A stretch of DNA of 64,000 nucleotides from Sodiomyces alkalinus F11 (taxonomy: Eukaryota; Ascomycota; Sordariomycetes; Glomerellales; Plectosphaerellaceae), in contig NW_021167079.1 of the NCBI RefSeq assembly GCF_003711515.1, forward strand, positions 3,503,185-3,567,184, written 5' to 3'. The notes under the pieces were generated by a model. The model saw nothing but the letters and a program-made list of their open reading frames with translations. It was not told where the DNA came from and ran no database searches. Each line of letters begins with the position of its first letter. The stretch's first letter is position 1. Made by a program: the position numbers and the translations under genes. Below, piece by piece: positions 1 through 12,296 of the stretch.

Positions 1-760
1 TATTCGATAACGTTTCACCCTATAACGGACGGATAAACCGAAATCATAAACCAAGTCCTAGAATAGTACCTACGATACTATATAGGGTACGAATAAGATA
101 ATTAGGTATAATACCTGCCACTTATATAGTTTATATATAATAGCTCGTTAAACGAGTTAATAAAGAAAACACCGTTCGAAGTAAATTACGGATACACACC
201 GATAGTATTTAGAAAACCTTTAGAAGGACTAGACGCACTAAGAGCGATAAAAACAGTTAAAAGTATAAAAAAACTACACGAAGAACTACGAACCGACCTA
301 GAGATAGTCAGAACACGAATAAGCAGGTACGCGAATTAATTAAGAATTAAGGGACTAACCCTTTCAAAGGGGGACCACATCTACCTTATTCGTAAAAATA
401 TTAAGATATAATAACTAAGCGATAAATTAGATTTTAAAAAATTAGGACTATTTAAAATCCTAGAGAAAAAGTCAGATATAAACTATATTCTATTACTACC
501 TCCGATAATAAGGATATATAATAATTTCTATATTTTACTACTTAAACTAGTATTAAAAAACGTAAAAATAATATAAGACACGATCGTGGTCGATATTAGC
601 GATATATATAAAGCAGAACGAATCCTTAATCACCGAGAGACGCTAAACAGTACCGAATATTTTATAAAATAGAAAAACTACGATTATAGCGATAATATAT
701 AGGAACCTAAAGAAAACCTGATTAATTATAAGTAACTCCTAAAGTAATACCGACAGAACA
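1..760 (+). pseudogene. Ty3/Gypsy pol tail: integrase C-terminus and chromodomain, RIP-degraded
   Basis: Frame reading from position 10 gives the integrase signature TFHPITDG followed by a stop where Gln is expected, then TE-INQVLE-YLR, typical of chromovirus integrases. A frame with the motif TPFEVNYGYTP follows, and a chromodomain is recognisable at about 580-740 (AERILNHRE, then WEPKENL with Trp changed to a stop). The element enters from the left edge, so gag, protease and RT are missing. In-frame stops TAA/TAG replace CAA, CAG and TGG codons, which is the RIP pattern. The chromodomain would have directed integration toward modified histones. The protein cannot be expressed in this state. 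Confidence 0.85.
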
Positions 761-789
761 CTATCAGGACCTAGAACCGGACGCCACGG

Positions 790-1312
790 TCTACGCAAAA
801 TTAATATCCAGAAAATCACCCATATTCTACGATAGGATCAGATTCCAGTTAATTATATTAACCGCACCCGCTACCCGTGTATCGACCACCGCTTTGGACT
901 CCTCACGATCCGCCGCCTCTAAAGTATTAAGGGACTTAAGGCCACAGGCTATTATAGTCATACCCTTAGAACGAAGAGACTCCCTCTAACGACGGATTCG
1001 GGCTAGACGGGCTAAAGACTTAGAAGCTTCCTTTTATGCCTTCTCTAACGCGCGATAAGCAGATACAAAGGAAGCCTTAGTTACCTCCTCCTCCGCTTTA
1101 AGACGCTCTATTTCCTTATTAATACGTATTACTAGGGAGAGCGGTTAGTAAGAAAAAAACGGCTCGCGGAGAATAGGAAAACACCTATAAGAAGATAGAG
1201 GGATACCTAAACTATCGTATAAACGACCACGACGAATATATTCCTTATAATAAGAGATACTCTCGATTATAAGGCACCGGAGGCCTTTCGACTCGTAAAA
1301 GGAATAAGGCAT
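790..1312 (-). pseudogene. Antisense ORF downstream of Gypsy pol (Cys/Tyr motif plus coiled coil)
   Basis: On the strand opposite to the preceding pol, a mostly open frame starts at an ATG at 1312 (MPYSFYESKG) and runs about 170 codons. At 1217-1249 it carries Y-x2-Y-x6-Y, which reads as a RIP-changed C-x2-C-x6-C. A charged helical stretch follows (NKEIERLKAEEEVTKASF, ALEKA, KSLARLARIRR), likely a coiled coil, and the end is hydrophobic (INWNLIL). A few stops interrupt it. No enzyme family is recognised. Comparable antisense frames lie downstream of pol in the four other Gypsy copies of this window, which argues that it belongs to the element and is not a host gene. Confidence 0.55.
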
Positions 1313-1420
1313 AACTTCTACTCTAGAAAGCTTAATAGTACGCGATAACTTAATTCGATACTACGTCTTATAAGAAAGCTACGATTTCTATATACGACCG
1401 GATATAATAGTTAGCTATAA

Positions 1421-1789
1421 GAGAAAAGAAGAAAACCCGGGGGGTTATAAACCCGGGGTAGGCGACCTATTTATACGACCGCTAGGATAACGCTTAGAAG
1501 GGGGAAGGTAATATTACGGCTAGTAGACCTAATATACACTAAGAATATATTAGTGTGTAACGTACTAGGGCGGTTAGCGTACTAGGGCGTAACTAGAAGA
1601 TAACTCAGGATAATATTATATACTAAGTCACGTGATAGATAACCGGTATAGTATATACCTGCACAGGGAACCTATTAGTATAGGAGGATCACTAAGATCA
1701 CTAGGGGTCACTTAGTCCGAGAAATGATCCGGCGTGATCCCGAACCAGGAGATCACCAGGACACCCGTGATCCCGTAGATATATATGCC
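1421..1789. other. Non-coding segment with GATCAC/GTGATC cluster
   Basis: No coding frame is visible. The left part has short G-rich repeats (a doubled AACCCGGGG near 1434-1458 and a doubled TACTAGGGCG near 1562-1592). Between 1687 and 1774 the hexamer GATCAC or its complement occurs five times. This may be the remains of the Gypsy 3' LTR or of the gag-bearing element on its right, but no terminal repeat could be defined. Confidence 0.35.
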
Positions 1790-2043
1790 AGCACATCCTA
1801 GGTCTTACTTCTATTAGAGAACAAGACATCAATTAATCTAAGTCTTCACCTGGACCATTAGTCTACGCTCGACTCTACCTTATGAAGAAGACGCCTAGTC
1901 TTTACGACGTAACTACGACCAGACACTACGAACGATAGTTACTACTCTTTAGTTAACATCCTCTTCTTATTTTAAACTAAAACCCCGACGCCAGTCCCCT
2001 ATCGTCCGCTATACTATAAAGGACCGGAAGCCGTCGTAATACT
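1790..2043 (-). pseudogene. Gag C-terminal fragment, inverted relative to the copy at the right window edge
   Basis: The reverse complement of this stretch matches 63745-64000 almost base for base apart from C/T and G/A changes, so both derive from the same element family. In translation it has the end of the Gag-like frame (TTASGPL, NKKRMLTKE, then LSFVV). Similarity stops sharply at 2043/2044, where Tad sequence begins, so the boundary is an insertion or deletion junction. Confidence 0.7.
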
Positions 2044-4450
2044 AGTATAATAAGAATTAGTAGCGCCCTATTAGTGCCGAGCTAATACCGCCGGGGTCCC
2101 GGCTTATAGGACCCCTATTAATACTTAACTAGTTCGCTATACTATTCTATTCCCGCTCCGGTCTCGTGTCGGTGCTATCGATATTTTCGTAGGCCTTTAT
2201 AACTTTAAGGGTAAGGCGAAAGTCCTTAAGCCTCTTCCGTTATAGAAACTACCTTATAACTACCCCGGCCTTAGTATCATATTCTAGTATATCGTATAAA
2301 TCTCCTCTAGTTATAAATAGCCTCCCTACAGTACTAAAGAGGTCCTTACGGTCCTCCTTAGTTACCTCCTAGCACTAGAGTACTACGTGCTCCGCTATTT
2401 CCGCCCCTTTATCCCTACAAGGACACCGCGGTAATAGGAAGTCCGGTACCCTCGCTTTAGCTAGGAATACTTATAGGCCTAGGTTTTCTAATCTAATCTA
2501 GGTAAGTGCGGAGTTTTATAGCTTAAGGAGCCCTTTATATTTCCGGAGGGAGTATTATATTAGGGGGCGGCTTAGTGCCGCTACGGTATAGGTATAGGGC
2601 CGCCGTGCTTTTATCTAGGCTTAACCCTATTCCCTTATAAAGTCCTTCCGCGGGGGTACGGTTCCGGCTTAGGTTATTAGGGCGGTAAGCTATACTATCC
2701 ACGCGAGGGCGGTATAAGTCCTATAGTACCAGTTCGGTGTTATTAGGGCTCTCGCCGTAGTATATACTTCGGCTAATATCTTATTCTTAGTCCCTTTTTC
2801 CTATATCCGGAGGATCTTTTAGGCACTTAGGCTTAAGAGGTATAGGTTAAGGAGGGGGATAAAGGTCTCTTTTTCGAGGACCCTAACTAGCATAGCCCTA
2901 TAGGCTCCGGCCACTAGTCTAAGGCACCGGTTCTACATCGCTATAAGTGCCGCTACGGGGCTATACTAGGGGCTAGCCCCTATCTTATAAACGGCCGAGG
3001 CGTAGTAAGCCACTATTAGTCTTACTACTACGAGGTATAGTCTTCTTATATCCGCGAAGCTATACCCCTACGCTACCGTATTAAGCCTTAAGACGGCGTA
3101 TATTCATATAGCTAGTCGGCTTTTTACCTTTTTAGCGTATTATCGGAAATCGAGTGTCTTATTAAGCTATGCGCTTAGGAGCCTTATCGCCTCTGCTATT
3201 AGCACCGAAATAACGCTAAGGGGGAGCGGGGTAAAGGAGGGTTAGCGTGACTTTATAAAGGGGATATAGACGTATTTAGCTAGTTCGAATTATAGCCCGC
3301 TTACTATCTCTTAGTTTAAGTATATCCGCTACGCGGCGGTAAGGCGGTACCACGTCTATACCTCTATTCTACTAAAGGCGGTAATATTCGTATCGTCTAT
3401 AAAGCCCGCTACTATCGTTTTAGGGACCCTTTTTAATTCCTCGTAGAGGGTAAAAATATAGAGGATAAAAAGAATAAAGGAGATTAGGGAGCCTTAGGGT
3501 ATATCCCCGTAGAGGTGCCGTGGGGGGGCCGTTTCGCTATTAAATAGTAGTTAGGCTATACGGTCTTAAAGCAAGCTACTAATTAGGGTAATAAGCTACT
3601 AGGGGAGGCCTTTCCTTTTAAATACCTCGAGGAGGTAAGAGTAGGGGATAGTATCGAATATTCCTTTAATATCTAGTTAGAATATTAAAACGGTACCGCT
3701 ATAGGCCTAACTCGCTCTTGTAGCCTCCGTGACTCTCTATACTACTATCTGTATACTCCGCCCGGTCCGGTTACCTGTTTACCCTTCTAGGAGGAGCCGA
3801 TACTCCTCGGCTACGGCGGCGATACGGTCGGCTAGTATCCCTTTAAGGACCTTACCTATTATATTATATAATAATATCGGTCGCTGGCCCTTTATTATCT
3901 CGTAATCGGCCGGCGGCCAACCTTCCTTCTTAAGAACTACCACGATAGCGTAAACCTTTTCGAGAAATAGCCCGCTTTAAGGCACGCTATAAAGATAGCA
4001 CTTGGTTTTAGTATAGGGGAGGTCTATATACTTTTAGGAGCCCTATTAAGAGCCTGTTAGGCCCTAGTATCGCCTAGGGTTTAGTCTTCTTAAGGCGCCC
4101 CTGCACGTCCGCTACGGTAACGTCGCGGCGGATATCCTAGCTAGGGGCGAATACCGCGCCTAGGAATCTAAGGGCGGTAGGGAGGGGGGTAAGAAGAACT
4201 TCCGGTTAAGGACTTCGGCTTTCTTAGCGTGTATAGTGGCTAGGTTATCGTTATCGTCTCGGCGTAGTAGCGGTACCGATAAGGGTCTAATAGTACTCCC
4301 CCTTTTATTCATGCCTATTTCTATAATTGCTAAAGGAGGTTATTGCTTTTTCTAGTCTTATATAGCAGGTATCGCTAGTATAGCTGCTTCGCTACCGTAA
4401 CGGCTTTATCGCGGCGTTTCTCCGTTTCCTAGAACTTATCCGATCGGTTC
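2044..4450 (-). mobile_element. Tad-type LINE, ORF2 fragment (reverse transcriptase), truncated both ends
   Basis: Read on the minus strand from about 4450 down, the order is: linker (RRDVTVADVQGRLKK), reverse transcriptase (VVLKKEGWPPADYEI, IGKVLKGILADR, LDIKG-FDTIPYS), the catalytic box FIDD at 3392-3403 (both Asp kept), then the C-terminal part with a CPCRD finger and RWFL-RKRLKDFRL at about 2200. It aligns along its length with the fuller Tad copy at 48644-55260, beginning near that copy's 51240. Relative to that copy it lacks ORF1, the endonuclease and the long 3' UTR. Many in-frame TAG/TAA codons show RIP. Confidence 0.85.
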
Positions 4451-4552
4451 GAACTTATATATTAAAACATAGCCTAAAATTTATAGATACTACTATAGAA
4501 CCCTTCTAGTAAAAGTATTTAGTATTAAAGATATTAATAAATAATATATATA

Positions 4553-4775
4553 TATAAGGAACTAAGTGGCATAGTGGATTAGCACTATATATAATCGGGG
4601 ATACGCTCGGATCGCCGAGTACTCGGCGAGACTAAATTACCACGTCAGCGTAGAGGGGGAAAAGTCCCCTATTCCTCCTTAAGTTAAAGTCTTAATAATA
4701 TATAACTGTTAAGTCTGAATGGTATTATCCGTTACGGTGTATCTTTTCCCTGGTATTATAGCCTATTCCTTAATA
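4553..4775 (+). repeat. 5' LTR of Gypsy copy 2
   Basis: It starts TATAAGGAA (from TG by RIP) and ends TTCCTTAATA (TTCCTTGATA in the partner), so the termini are imperfectly inverted. It is the direct repeat of 12069-12291. It contains a perfect inverted repeat, TCGCCGAG-TA-CTCGGCGA, at 4612-4629, which RIP has broken in the other copy. Confidence 0.92.
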
Positions 4776-4859
4776 AATTCTTTAACTTCTATACCTACGA
4801 GATTACCGGGCCGAAGATACTATTAAAGCGGACTTTACGAAGCATTACCGACGCCGAGA

Positions 4860-6180
4860 GGGCGGATACGGGCGTGTAATAAGAAGAGCCTATTTAAGGT
4901 ATCGAAAAGCGATAGGATAATAATAACGATACGGCCTTATCGTTATCCCTTAGTTTAGTACGAACGCGGACGTTATCCGTGGATAGTCGTCCACGGTGAC
5001 TCGATATCGAATAAGCGAGGAGCGCCGAACGGTTAGCGAGCTACGCGTCTTCCGACCGTATAAGGGAACCGTCCCCAATAACCACTAAGAACCTATTCGC
5101 CCTGCTAGCGCGTTAGGTGTAGTAGCAGTAAGAGTTTAACCAGCAGATACAGAGGCAGAACAAAGCTATCCTATAAAGGCTTATCGAACGCCTAGCGATA
5201 AAGCGCGAATATAAAAAACTACCGGTGTATAACTATAAGACGCTAGGAGAGAACGCGACCGTTACTAAGATTAACGACTAAGTATCTGCGGTCAAGGCCG
5301 GGAACCGTTTTCGGGCAAAGGTCCCTATACTCTAGCTAATTAAATAGGCTTTAATTAAGCTAGAACGCTCCTACTAGATATCGTGGCGGAGCTATAAACG
5401 GAAGCTCTTATCGCCTAAATAGGACGATTTTAAGGCGTTCGTTCGGCGAGAACACCTATCCCGCGACTTATAGCACTTCTACTACCGGGAGGAGCTATAT
5501 AAGTTACGTATTATTAGCGAGATAACGCCGATACAGTTATTCGAATAATAGGATAACTACTATCGCCTATTAGGGTAAAAGACGCACGGCAGCGAAGAGC
5601 GTGCGTATAACTATTTTTAACGACTACCCGCACGGTTCCGCGATAAGCTTCGCGAATAACCGGTTAAGCTTAAAGAGGCTTATATAGTAGCGTAGGAGGC
5701 GTAGTTATTTTAGAAGACATACTCCCCGAATAATAGGTCCGATAGCCGGAAAAGGTCCTACTCTTACTATTAGAAAGATAACCCGTCGTAGAGGGGACGG
5801 TATCCATCCGCTAAACGGTCGGAAGGCACCTTAAAGGGGTAGTAATAAACGACGAAATCTTTATCGTCGATAACCACGCCTAGCGCCTAGAAGACCTTTA
5901 GGTTAGATAAACCCTTTAATAGGGAGTACTATAACTATAGTAAAAAGGGATACCGGTCTAAGGACTACTATAGTAAAGACCGTAAAGATGGCGGTAAGGG
6001 CTCGGCGAAGAAAAGCGCTAATATAAGTAATATTCAGGCCTAGGGGAATTTAGCCCTTAACGACGATATACGGATTACCGAGATCCTTAGTAGCCCGGGA
6101 AACGGATCGGCGTAGTATAGAGGGTAAGCACTATATCCGTAGAAGCCCCGAAATAAGTCCTAGTCGGTGAAGTCGCGCGA
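4860..6180 (+). pseudogene. Gag of Gypsy copy 2
   Basis: The Gag capsid region is recognisable at about 5300-5720 (PILQLIK, then WRSYKRKLLSPKQDDF and LSRDLQHFYYREELY, with stops read as Gln). The region ends in a basic, Ser-rich tail. At 5923-5978 the frame reads YYNYSKKGYRSKDYY, which has the exact C-x2-C-x4-H-x4-C spacing of a zinc knuckle with every ligand now Tyr, as TGY and CAY codons both become TAY under RIP. The start codon could not be fixed. Confidence 0.75.
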
Positions 6181-6189
6181 GGAGTAGTG

Positions 6190-9100
6190 TATATTATCCG
6201 AGAAGGGCGTAAGGTCGAGCTTAGTATTAACCTCGATACGGGTGTATAAGTCGATATTATTAGCCCGGCGCTAGTAGAACGGTTAAAGTTATAGCTATTA
6301 GACAGAATCCAGGCCCCGGCTCTAGAAAGCTTTAATAGCCGAGCGGTGAGTAGTCGCGGAGTATACGGCTTAGTTTTCTATTTAGTAGACTCTAAGGGGA
6401 GGCCCCGACTCTTAAAGAGAGTATTTATTTACACGGACCGGCTAAAGGGGTTAGGTCACTTACTATTATCGAATAATAGTATAGGTTAGGAGAGTATCCT
6501 AATCGATACGGCTAGCCGAATATTCGGCTTTAGATCGCTCTTTATCGCGGAACCCGAGGCCTAGGTCTAGGAGGTAGTAAAGTAAAGGGCGAAGGCGTAC
6601 GTTATATATATCACTATAGCCACCGCTATCACGGGTAGCACCCCGGATATAACGATTCCGTTAGTAGACGACGATAAACCACGGCCTAAAGGCGTGCGTT
6701 TACCTTCTAGTCTACGATAGTTCGAAGATATATTTTCGGAAAAAGCAGCGAAGGAACTACCTTTATTAAAGAACGCAGAATATTCTATTAACCTGTAAAA
6801 GGGGAAGGAGCCTCCGTTTAGGCCCTTATACCCGTTATCGCCCACGCAGCTTAAGAAGCTAAAAGAGTATATCGCCGAAGGCATAATAAGTAGTCGTATT
6901 CAGAAATCGACTAGCCTAATAGGGTTATTAGTCTTATGTATACCGAAAAAGGATAGTAGCCTCCGTCTATATATTAACTATTATAGGCTAAACGCTATCA
7001 CGATTAAGAACCGGTACCTACTCCCACTAATCAGGGAACTACTGGATCGCCTTTTAGGCGCCTAGTACTTTTCGAAGGTCGATATCCGAGACGCCTATTA
7101 TAGGATCCGGATTAAGAAAGAGGACCGCTAGAAAACTATATTTAGAACACGGTATAGACATTTTAAGTACACGGTTATGCTATTCGGGTTAACGAACGCG
7201 CCCGTAACGTTTTAGGCGTACGTTTACCGAGTACTCGCCGGTTTACTTAATATCTACTATATCGTATACCTTAACGATATCCAAATCTACTCCCGTACTA
7301 AGGATGAATACACAAAGCACCTATAATAAGTCCTTAGAAGGTTACGGTATTACTAATTATATACTAAACTATTAAAGTGCGAATTTTATAAGGACCGAGT
7401 AGACTTCTTAGGGTTTATAGTAAGCCGTGAGAGTATTATAATAGACTTAGAGAGGGTATAAGCGGTAGCCGACTAGCCGGCGCTAGAATCTTTTAGGGAT
7501 ATATAAGTCTTCCTAGGATTCGCGAATTTCTATAGGAGATTTATCGAGGGGTACTTAAAGGTTATAATACCCCTATCCGCGCTACTAAAGGGTAGTAAGG
7601 CCGGCGTAAAGAAAAGGCCGTTCTATTTTCCGCCGGAGGCTTAAGAAGCTTTTAAAAGACTAAAGGTCGCCTTTAGCTTGGCGCTTATTCTACGCTATTA
7701 GAACCCCGTACTAGATTCTAGAATCGAGATAGACGCGTCGGATAAAGTAGTATCCGGGATTTTAAGTTAGAAGTATAACTCGTAGTAGCGACTAATCGCC
7801 TACTATTTGCGGAAACTCACCGATATAGAATAACGGTAGGCTATAAGATAATAGGAGTTATAAGCTATCGTGGAAAGCTTAGAGTATTAAAGACACTACC
7901 TTAAAGGTATAGAGCAGGCGTTCACAGTCCTAATAGACTATAAAGCCCTAAAGAGTATACTACGGGCGCTAGTGCGAGACCTTTGCGGAAAGCTTACTAG
8001 ATAGGTATATCGGCTTATATATTTTAATTTCGAAGTATAGTATTGCCCGGGAAAGATAAACCCGGCGGATAGTCTATCTAGGAGGCTAGACTATATAGGG
8101 GGGGAAATATCCTATAGCGATATCCTCCCTATCCTCTTTAGTAAGCTAAGTCTAATTAATAATATATAGGCGAGCGTTCGCCGATAGATCGTATAAATCC
8201 ACGCTACCTTAGAAAAGGCGGTTCTTTTCGTATATATACAGGCCGCTAGGAGGTTACTTTAGGAGAAGGACCTTAGACCTAAGAGATAACGGGTTACTCC
8301 GCTAAGCGAAGACGTCGCGTAGCTAAGCTCTAGAGTAGGGCGATAAAGGTAATAGCTACCTCTAAGCCTAGAAGACGGCACCTCGTGTATTATTATCGTA
8401 GTAATCACATAGGCTAAGAAAACCCGCGGTAATAATACGACGGCCCGGCGGGCCTTTACCGACTATACGCCGGAGGAGGAGACTAAGGCTAGGGTTACTA
8501 TAATCCCGGATTAGTATATCCTATACTCTATAGTACGGGAGCTTATTAGGGGCAAAACGGTAAATCGTCTTATATCTAGCGAAGAGTTTAAGTAGTTAAT
8601 TAGAGGGCTATAGACTACTAACGCTAACTATATATCTTTAGCGGCGAATATTCGATAAAAGACTAGAAAAAGAGCGGGGTACTCTCTCGATAAAAATAGT
8701 ATACTACGTTATAGGGGAAGACTAGTAATCCCCGAGAAGGTAATAATTCGGAAGGAGATTCTACGCTAACACTATAATAACCTCCGTACAGGGTATATAG
8801 GTGCGAATAAGACACTAAAGCTAGTATCGAGGAAATTTTATTAGGTTAACCTAGCGTATAACGTTCGCGAATACGTCGCTGTATACTCGGCTTATTAAGG
8901 CGCTTAGGTACTAAGGCATAAACGGCACGGATAATTATAGTCGCTACTACTACCGTTATACCCGTTTTAAAAGATCGCTATAGACTTTATCACGGGTTTC
9001 CTACCCGTGAAGGGCAGGGACGGTTAAACCTATAACGCCGTACTAGTAATCGTCAACCGCCTAATAAAGTACGCACTTTTCGTGCTAACCTATAAGATAC

Positions 9101-10060
9101 TTATAGCACCCTAGTTAGCTACTATCCTTTATAGCGAGGTTAAATATTATTTCGGGAGCCTAAAGGGAATTATAAGCGATAGGGATAAGCTTATCATAAG
9201 TCGGTTTTAGGAAAAGTTCTGCCGTGAAAGGGCGACTACTCGCCGACTATCTACTATATTCCACCCTTAAACGGATTGGCAGACTAAACGGACGCACTAA
9301 ACGCTACTTAAGTTCCTAAAGATAATAGGAGCGGAGGCCGCTAAGTACTAGCCGATCTAGTTACGAGAGGCTAAGTTTATATATAATAATAGCCTATATA
9401 GTTCTATTAGGGTATCCCTATACGAGGCACTTTACGGGTATTACCCGAGGATAGTAGAGTACGTTAAACCTAGAGACGATACCACGGTATAAGGCGTTAG
9501 AGAACGCGTCGAATAATTAGCGGATATCCGCCGACGGGTCCGCGCCTATTAGGAGGCGGCGGTTAAGACTTAGGCTAAGTATTATAATAAGAGGTATAAG
9601 CCTAGGAGTTTCGAAAAAGGAGAATTCGTGGGGCTCGCTACTATTAATTTTCTATTTAAGTCCGGCTTAAAACTCGCGCCGCGGTATATCCGGGTAAAGG
9701 TTTTAGAGTGGATCGGCGAGCTAGCGTATAGGGTTCGCTTACTACTATAGTACTTAAGGATATATAACGTGTTTTTGGTATCGCTATTAGAACTATAGAG
9801 AGACGGGCTTATAGCCGAAGGTTCGGCGATTAACCTACTACCGCTTATAGAGGAGTAAGACGAGTAGGAAGTCGAGGACGTTATAGCTTATAAGGAGGAA
9901 TAAAGATAGAAGTTCTACCTCGTAAAATAGGCGGGCTAGCCGGTAAAGTATAATACCTAAGAGCCCGAGGACTACTTAGGAAACGCTCCGGCTATCGTGA
10001 AGCGATACTAGAAGTAAAAGAAATATATATATAAAAAGTAGGGCGACTATTAGCGCTAAA
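6190..10060 (+). pseudogene. Pol of Gypsy copy 2: protease, RT, RNase H, integrase, chromodomain
   Basis: Domains in order are: aspartic protease box LDTG at about 6232-6243; RT entry (RPLYPLSPTQLKKLKEYI, 6815 on); a catalytic box that now reads YLND at 7267-7278, the first Asp having become Asn by a TpG to TpA change; RNase H (EIDASDKVVSGILS, about 7725); integrase with IAIDFITGFLPV at about 8975 and a TIFHPQTD motif near 9255; and a C-terminal chromodomain at about 9860-10010 (EDVIAYKEE, FYLVK, then a stop for Trp). More than twenty in-frame TAG/TAA codons are present. Confidence 0.9.
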
Positions 10061-10179
10061 CGGCCGGTATATAATTAGAAAATATTAGGAGAATTGATAC
10101 TATCTTATATAGCGGAATAGTGTATAAGGTGAAAATATAGGCTATATATATAGGAGATAACGCTAAGAGACGACTATAA

Positions 10180-12000
10180 AATAATTTAAATCCTAGCCTT
10201 ATTAGTATAGTGCCTTACGGCCGCCGATACTATACCTCTTAATTATCGAAACCCTTAAAGGAGTTATTATCGCTACTAATAACGATAACCTCCTCTAAAG
10301 GATTAGTATCCCCTATCTTAATATTATCGGAGTTAGGCTTAATACCCTCCTCCTCCATCTCCTCCTCCTCCCCCTTAGATAGGGCGGCCACGGGCGACGA
10401 CTCGGCGATAGCCTTAGGGCTATTAGCGGCTATAAGCGAGGCGGTAGGGGAGATAACGCTAACGGCGCTAGTATCGCTAGCGGTACTAGCGGCGGTATCG
10501 GCGGTATCGGCGGCGGGTAAAGCGGGAAAGGCGGCGTTAGCGGAAGTAGGTAGCGACTACTCGATAATACCCTCTTTATTATCCGAATAAACGTGAACCT
10601 AAGGCCTATAGGCGGCGGTGCGGCGGCCGGTAAAGGCGGCGGATATAAGGGGGCGATAATAAGGCTTACTAGCGTTCGCGAGGGCGGCGGCTAGTCCCTA
10701 TAGGCGAGGGAACGAATTTCTACCGCGCTAGTTAAGGCTAGCGGTTTAAGCCGCACGCTTATCGGGGTATTCCTCGATATCCGCGCCCCGAAGCTTACGG
10801 ATAGCACGCCGTAACGTGGTAAAGGTGATAAGGCTATAGTCTCTAAGGGGCGTAACTATACCTATAAGGGAATAGGCCTTATCGACCTAAAGGTTATTAA
10901 CCTAGAAAAGGTTAGTATAAGCTAACCGAACGGCAAATAATAGGTATAAACCCGTATTATTAGGTCGATAGTTAATAAAGACAGAATCGATGATAGTTCG
11001 TCGAGTATAAGACGATTAGTGTTAGCGGCGGCGGGAGGGCGAGTAGCTTTATCTAAAGCTTTACGGAACTATTTATATACGGCCTAAAGCCGTAGATAAA
11101 AGCGGCGCCGACTAATCGGCGTTAGCTCTTCGTTAGCCTCCTTCTAGAGGACGCTAGTAGTAATATTCCAAATAGTCTAGGTAGCTCCTAAAAGGCCGTT
11201 AGAAATCTAAAAACGCTTTAGAAGCCGAATATTCGGCGAAGGTAAGGAGAAACTTATAGATATACACGCCTAATACGAATAAAGATAAACGACGTACCTA
11301 TATACGTTAGAGTTAGAGTGGTTAATATAATCTATATAAATATCGCTAGCCAGGGAAGCTATATAACGACTATAAGGCGGATCGTTAGAAAAGCTCCCTA
11401 GCTACCTATTATCGGTATTATAGGGTATACGACGTAACTCTCGGGTAATACCGAGTAGAAGAGATATATTAGTGATTAGTCGACGTTAGGAATTAAAAAG
11501 GATATAATAGCGATTATTCGGCTATAATATAGATTTAGATATAAATATAAATATATAGTAAACCAAAACGTAATATAAAGAATAAGGATTATGTAAGGAA
11601 AAGGAAGAAGAGAAGAATAACTACGAGGGAGCTATAAGAACTTTTATCTACGAGGCGAATAGTCGCCTTAATTACGAATCCGGCCGGAGAGGGAGTAAGT
11701 ATAAAGAATAGTAAGAATAAATCTAGTAACACTATACACCACGATAATACAGGAAGGTATAACGATAAGCGGGATATTATAAAACGCGGCGAGTAATCGC
11801 CGGCTATTACGCGGAACGCTAGAAAAGGGAATAGTATTTAGTAAGCGAGTCGGCTATATAATTACCGCCGACGGTTTACCGATTACTTAACGATACGTGG
11901 AAGGAAGTCGTGATATTTAGAAGGAGGTACGTAGCCTTACCGGTGCCGACTAATTATAAGCGCCGACCGGATAGCAGAGTTCGTATAAGGCTAGAGTCAC
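10180..12000 (-). pseudogene. Antisense ORF region downstream of Gypsy copy 2 pol
   Basis: The strand opposite to pol has long, mostly open frames. The clearest, reading down from about 10580 to 10270, is Ala/Ser/Thr-rich and ends in an acidic stretch (EEEEMEEEGIKPNSDNIK). Upstream, at about 11300-10640, another frame holds LRDYSLITFTTLRRAIRKLRG and EEYPDK. No Cys motif and no enzyme family were recognised here. Its position and orientation match the antisense frames of the other Gypsy copies. Exact ends are uncertain. Confidence 0.4.
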
Positions 12001-12068
12001 ATGCACGTTTTGCCCGGTAGGGGGAATAGAATAGGCCTAAGGGACTAGCCCCGTTAGAGAGGGGATAA

Positions 12069-12291
12069 TATAAGGAACTAAGTAGTATAGTGGATTAGCA
12101 CTATGTATAATCGGGGATACGCTCGGATCGCCGAGTACTTAGCGAGACTACATTACCACGTTAGCGTAAAGGGGGAAAAGTCCCCTTTTCCTGCTTAAGT
12201 TAAAGTCTTGATAATATATGACTGTTAAGTCCGAATAGTATTATCCGTTACGGTGTATCTTTTCCCTGGTATTATAGCTTATTCCTTGATA
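12069..12291 (+). repeat. 3' LTR of Gypsy copy 2
   Basis: Direct repeat of 4553-4775, same length. The differences are almost all C/T or G/A transitions, as expected from independent RIP of the two copies. It is followed by the target duplication ATATA. Confidence 0.92.
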
Positions 12292-12296
12292 ATATA

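Larger units (their letters stand above)
4553..12291 (+). mobile_element. Complete RIP-degraded Ty3/Gypsy chromovirus (copy 2)
   Basis: Two direct repeats of identical length (223 bp, no indels seen) bound the element, and the 5-bp target duplication ATATA lies on both sides (4548-4552 and 12292-12296). The order inside is gag, protease, RT, RNase H, integrase, chromodomain, then a long 3' segment holding an antisense frame. At 7.7 kb it is a normal size for a fungal Gypsy element with an additional 3' region. It inserted into AT-rich DNA between the Tad fragment and the gene island. All frames carry stops of the RIP type, so it is dead. Confidence 0.93.

Noticed and set aside
4566..4585. tRNA A-box-like stretch (GTGGCATAGTGGATTAGCA) at the start of the Gypsy copy 2 LTR
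   Set aside because: No B box with proper spacing and no cloverleaf fold; the sequence is part of a 223-bp LTR with a clear target duplication.
4751..4762. TGGTATTATAGC resembling the TGGTATCAGAGC initiator-Met primer-binding site
   Set aside because: It lies inside both LTR copies, before the LTR end, and not just after the 5' LTR. Taken as coincidence.
6567..6884. 105-codon minus-strand frame
   Set aside because: Antisense shadow of the protease-RT linker of Gypsy copy 2.
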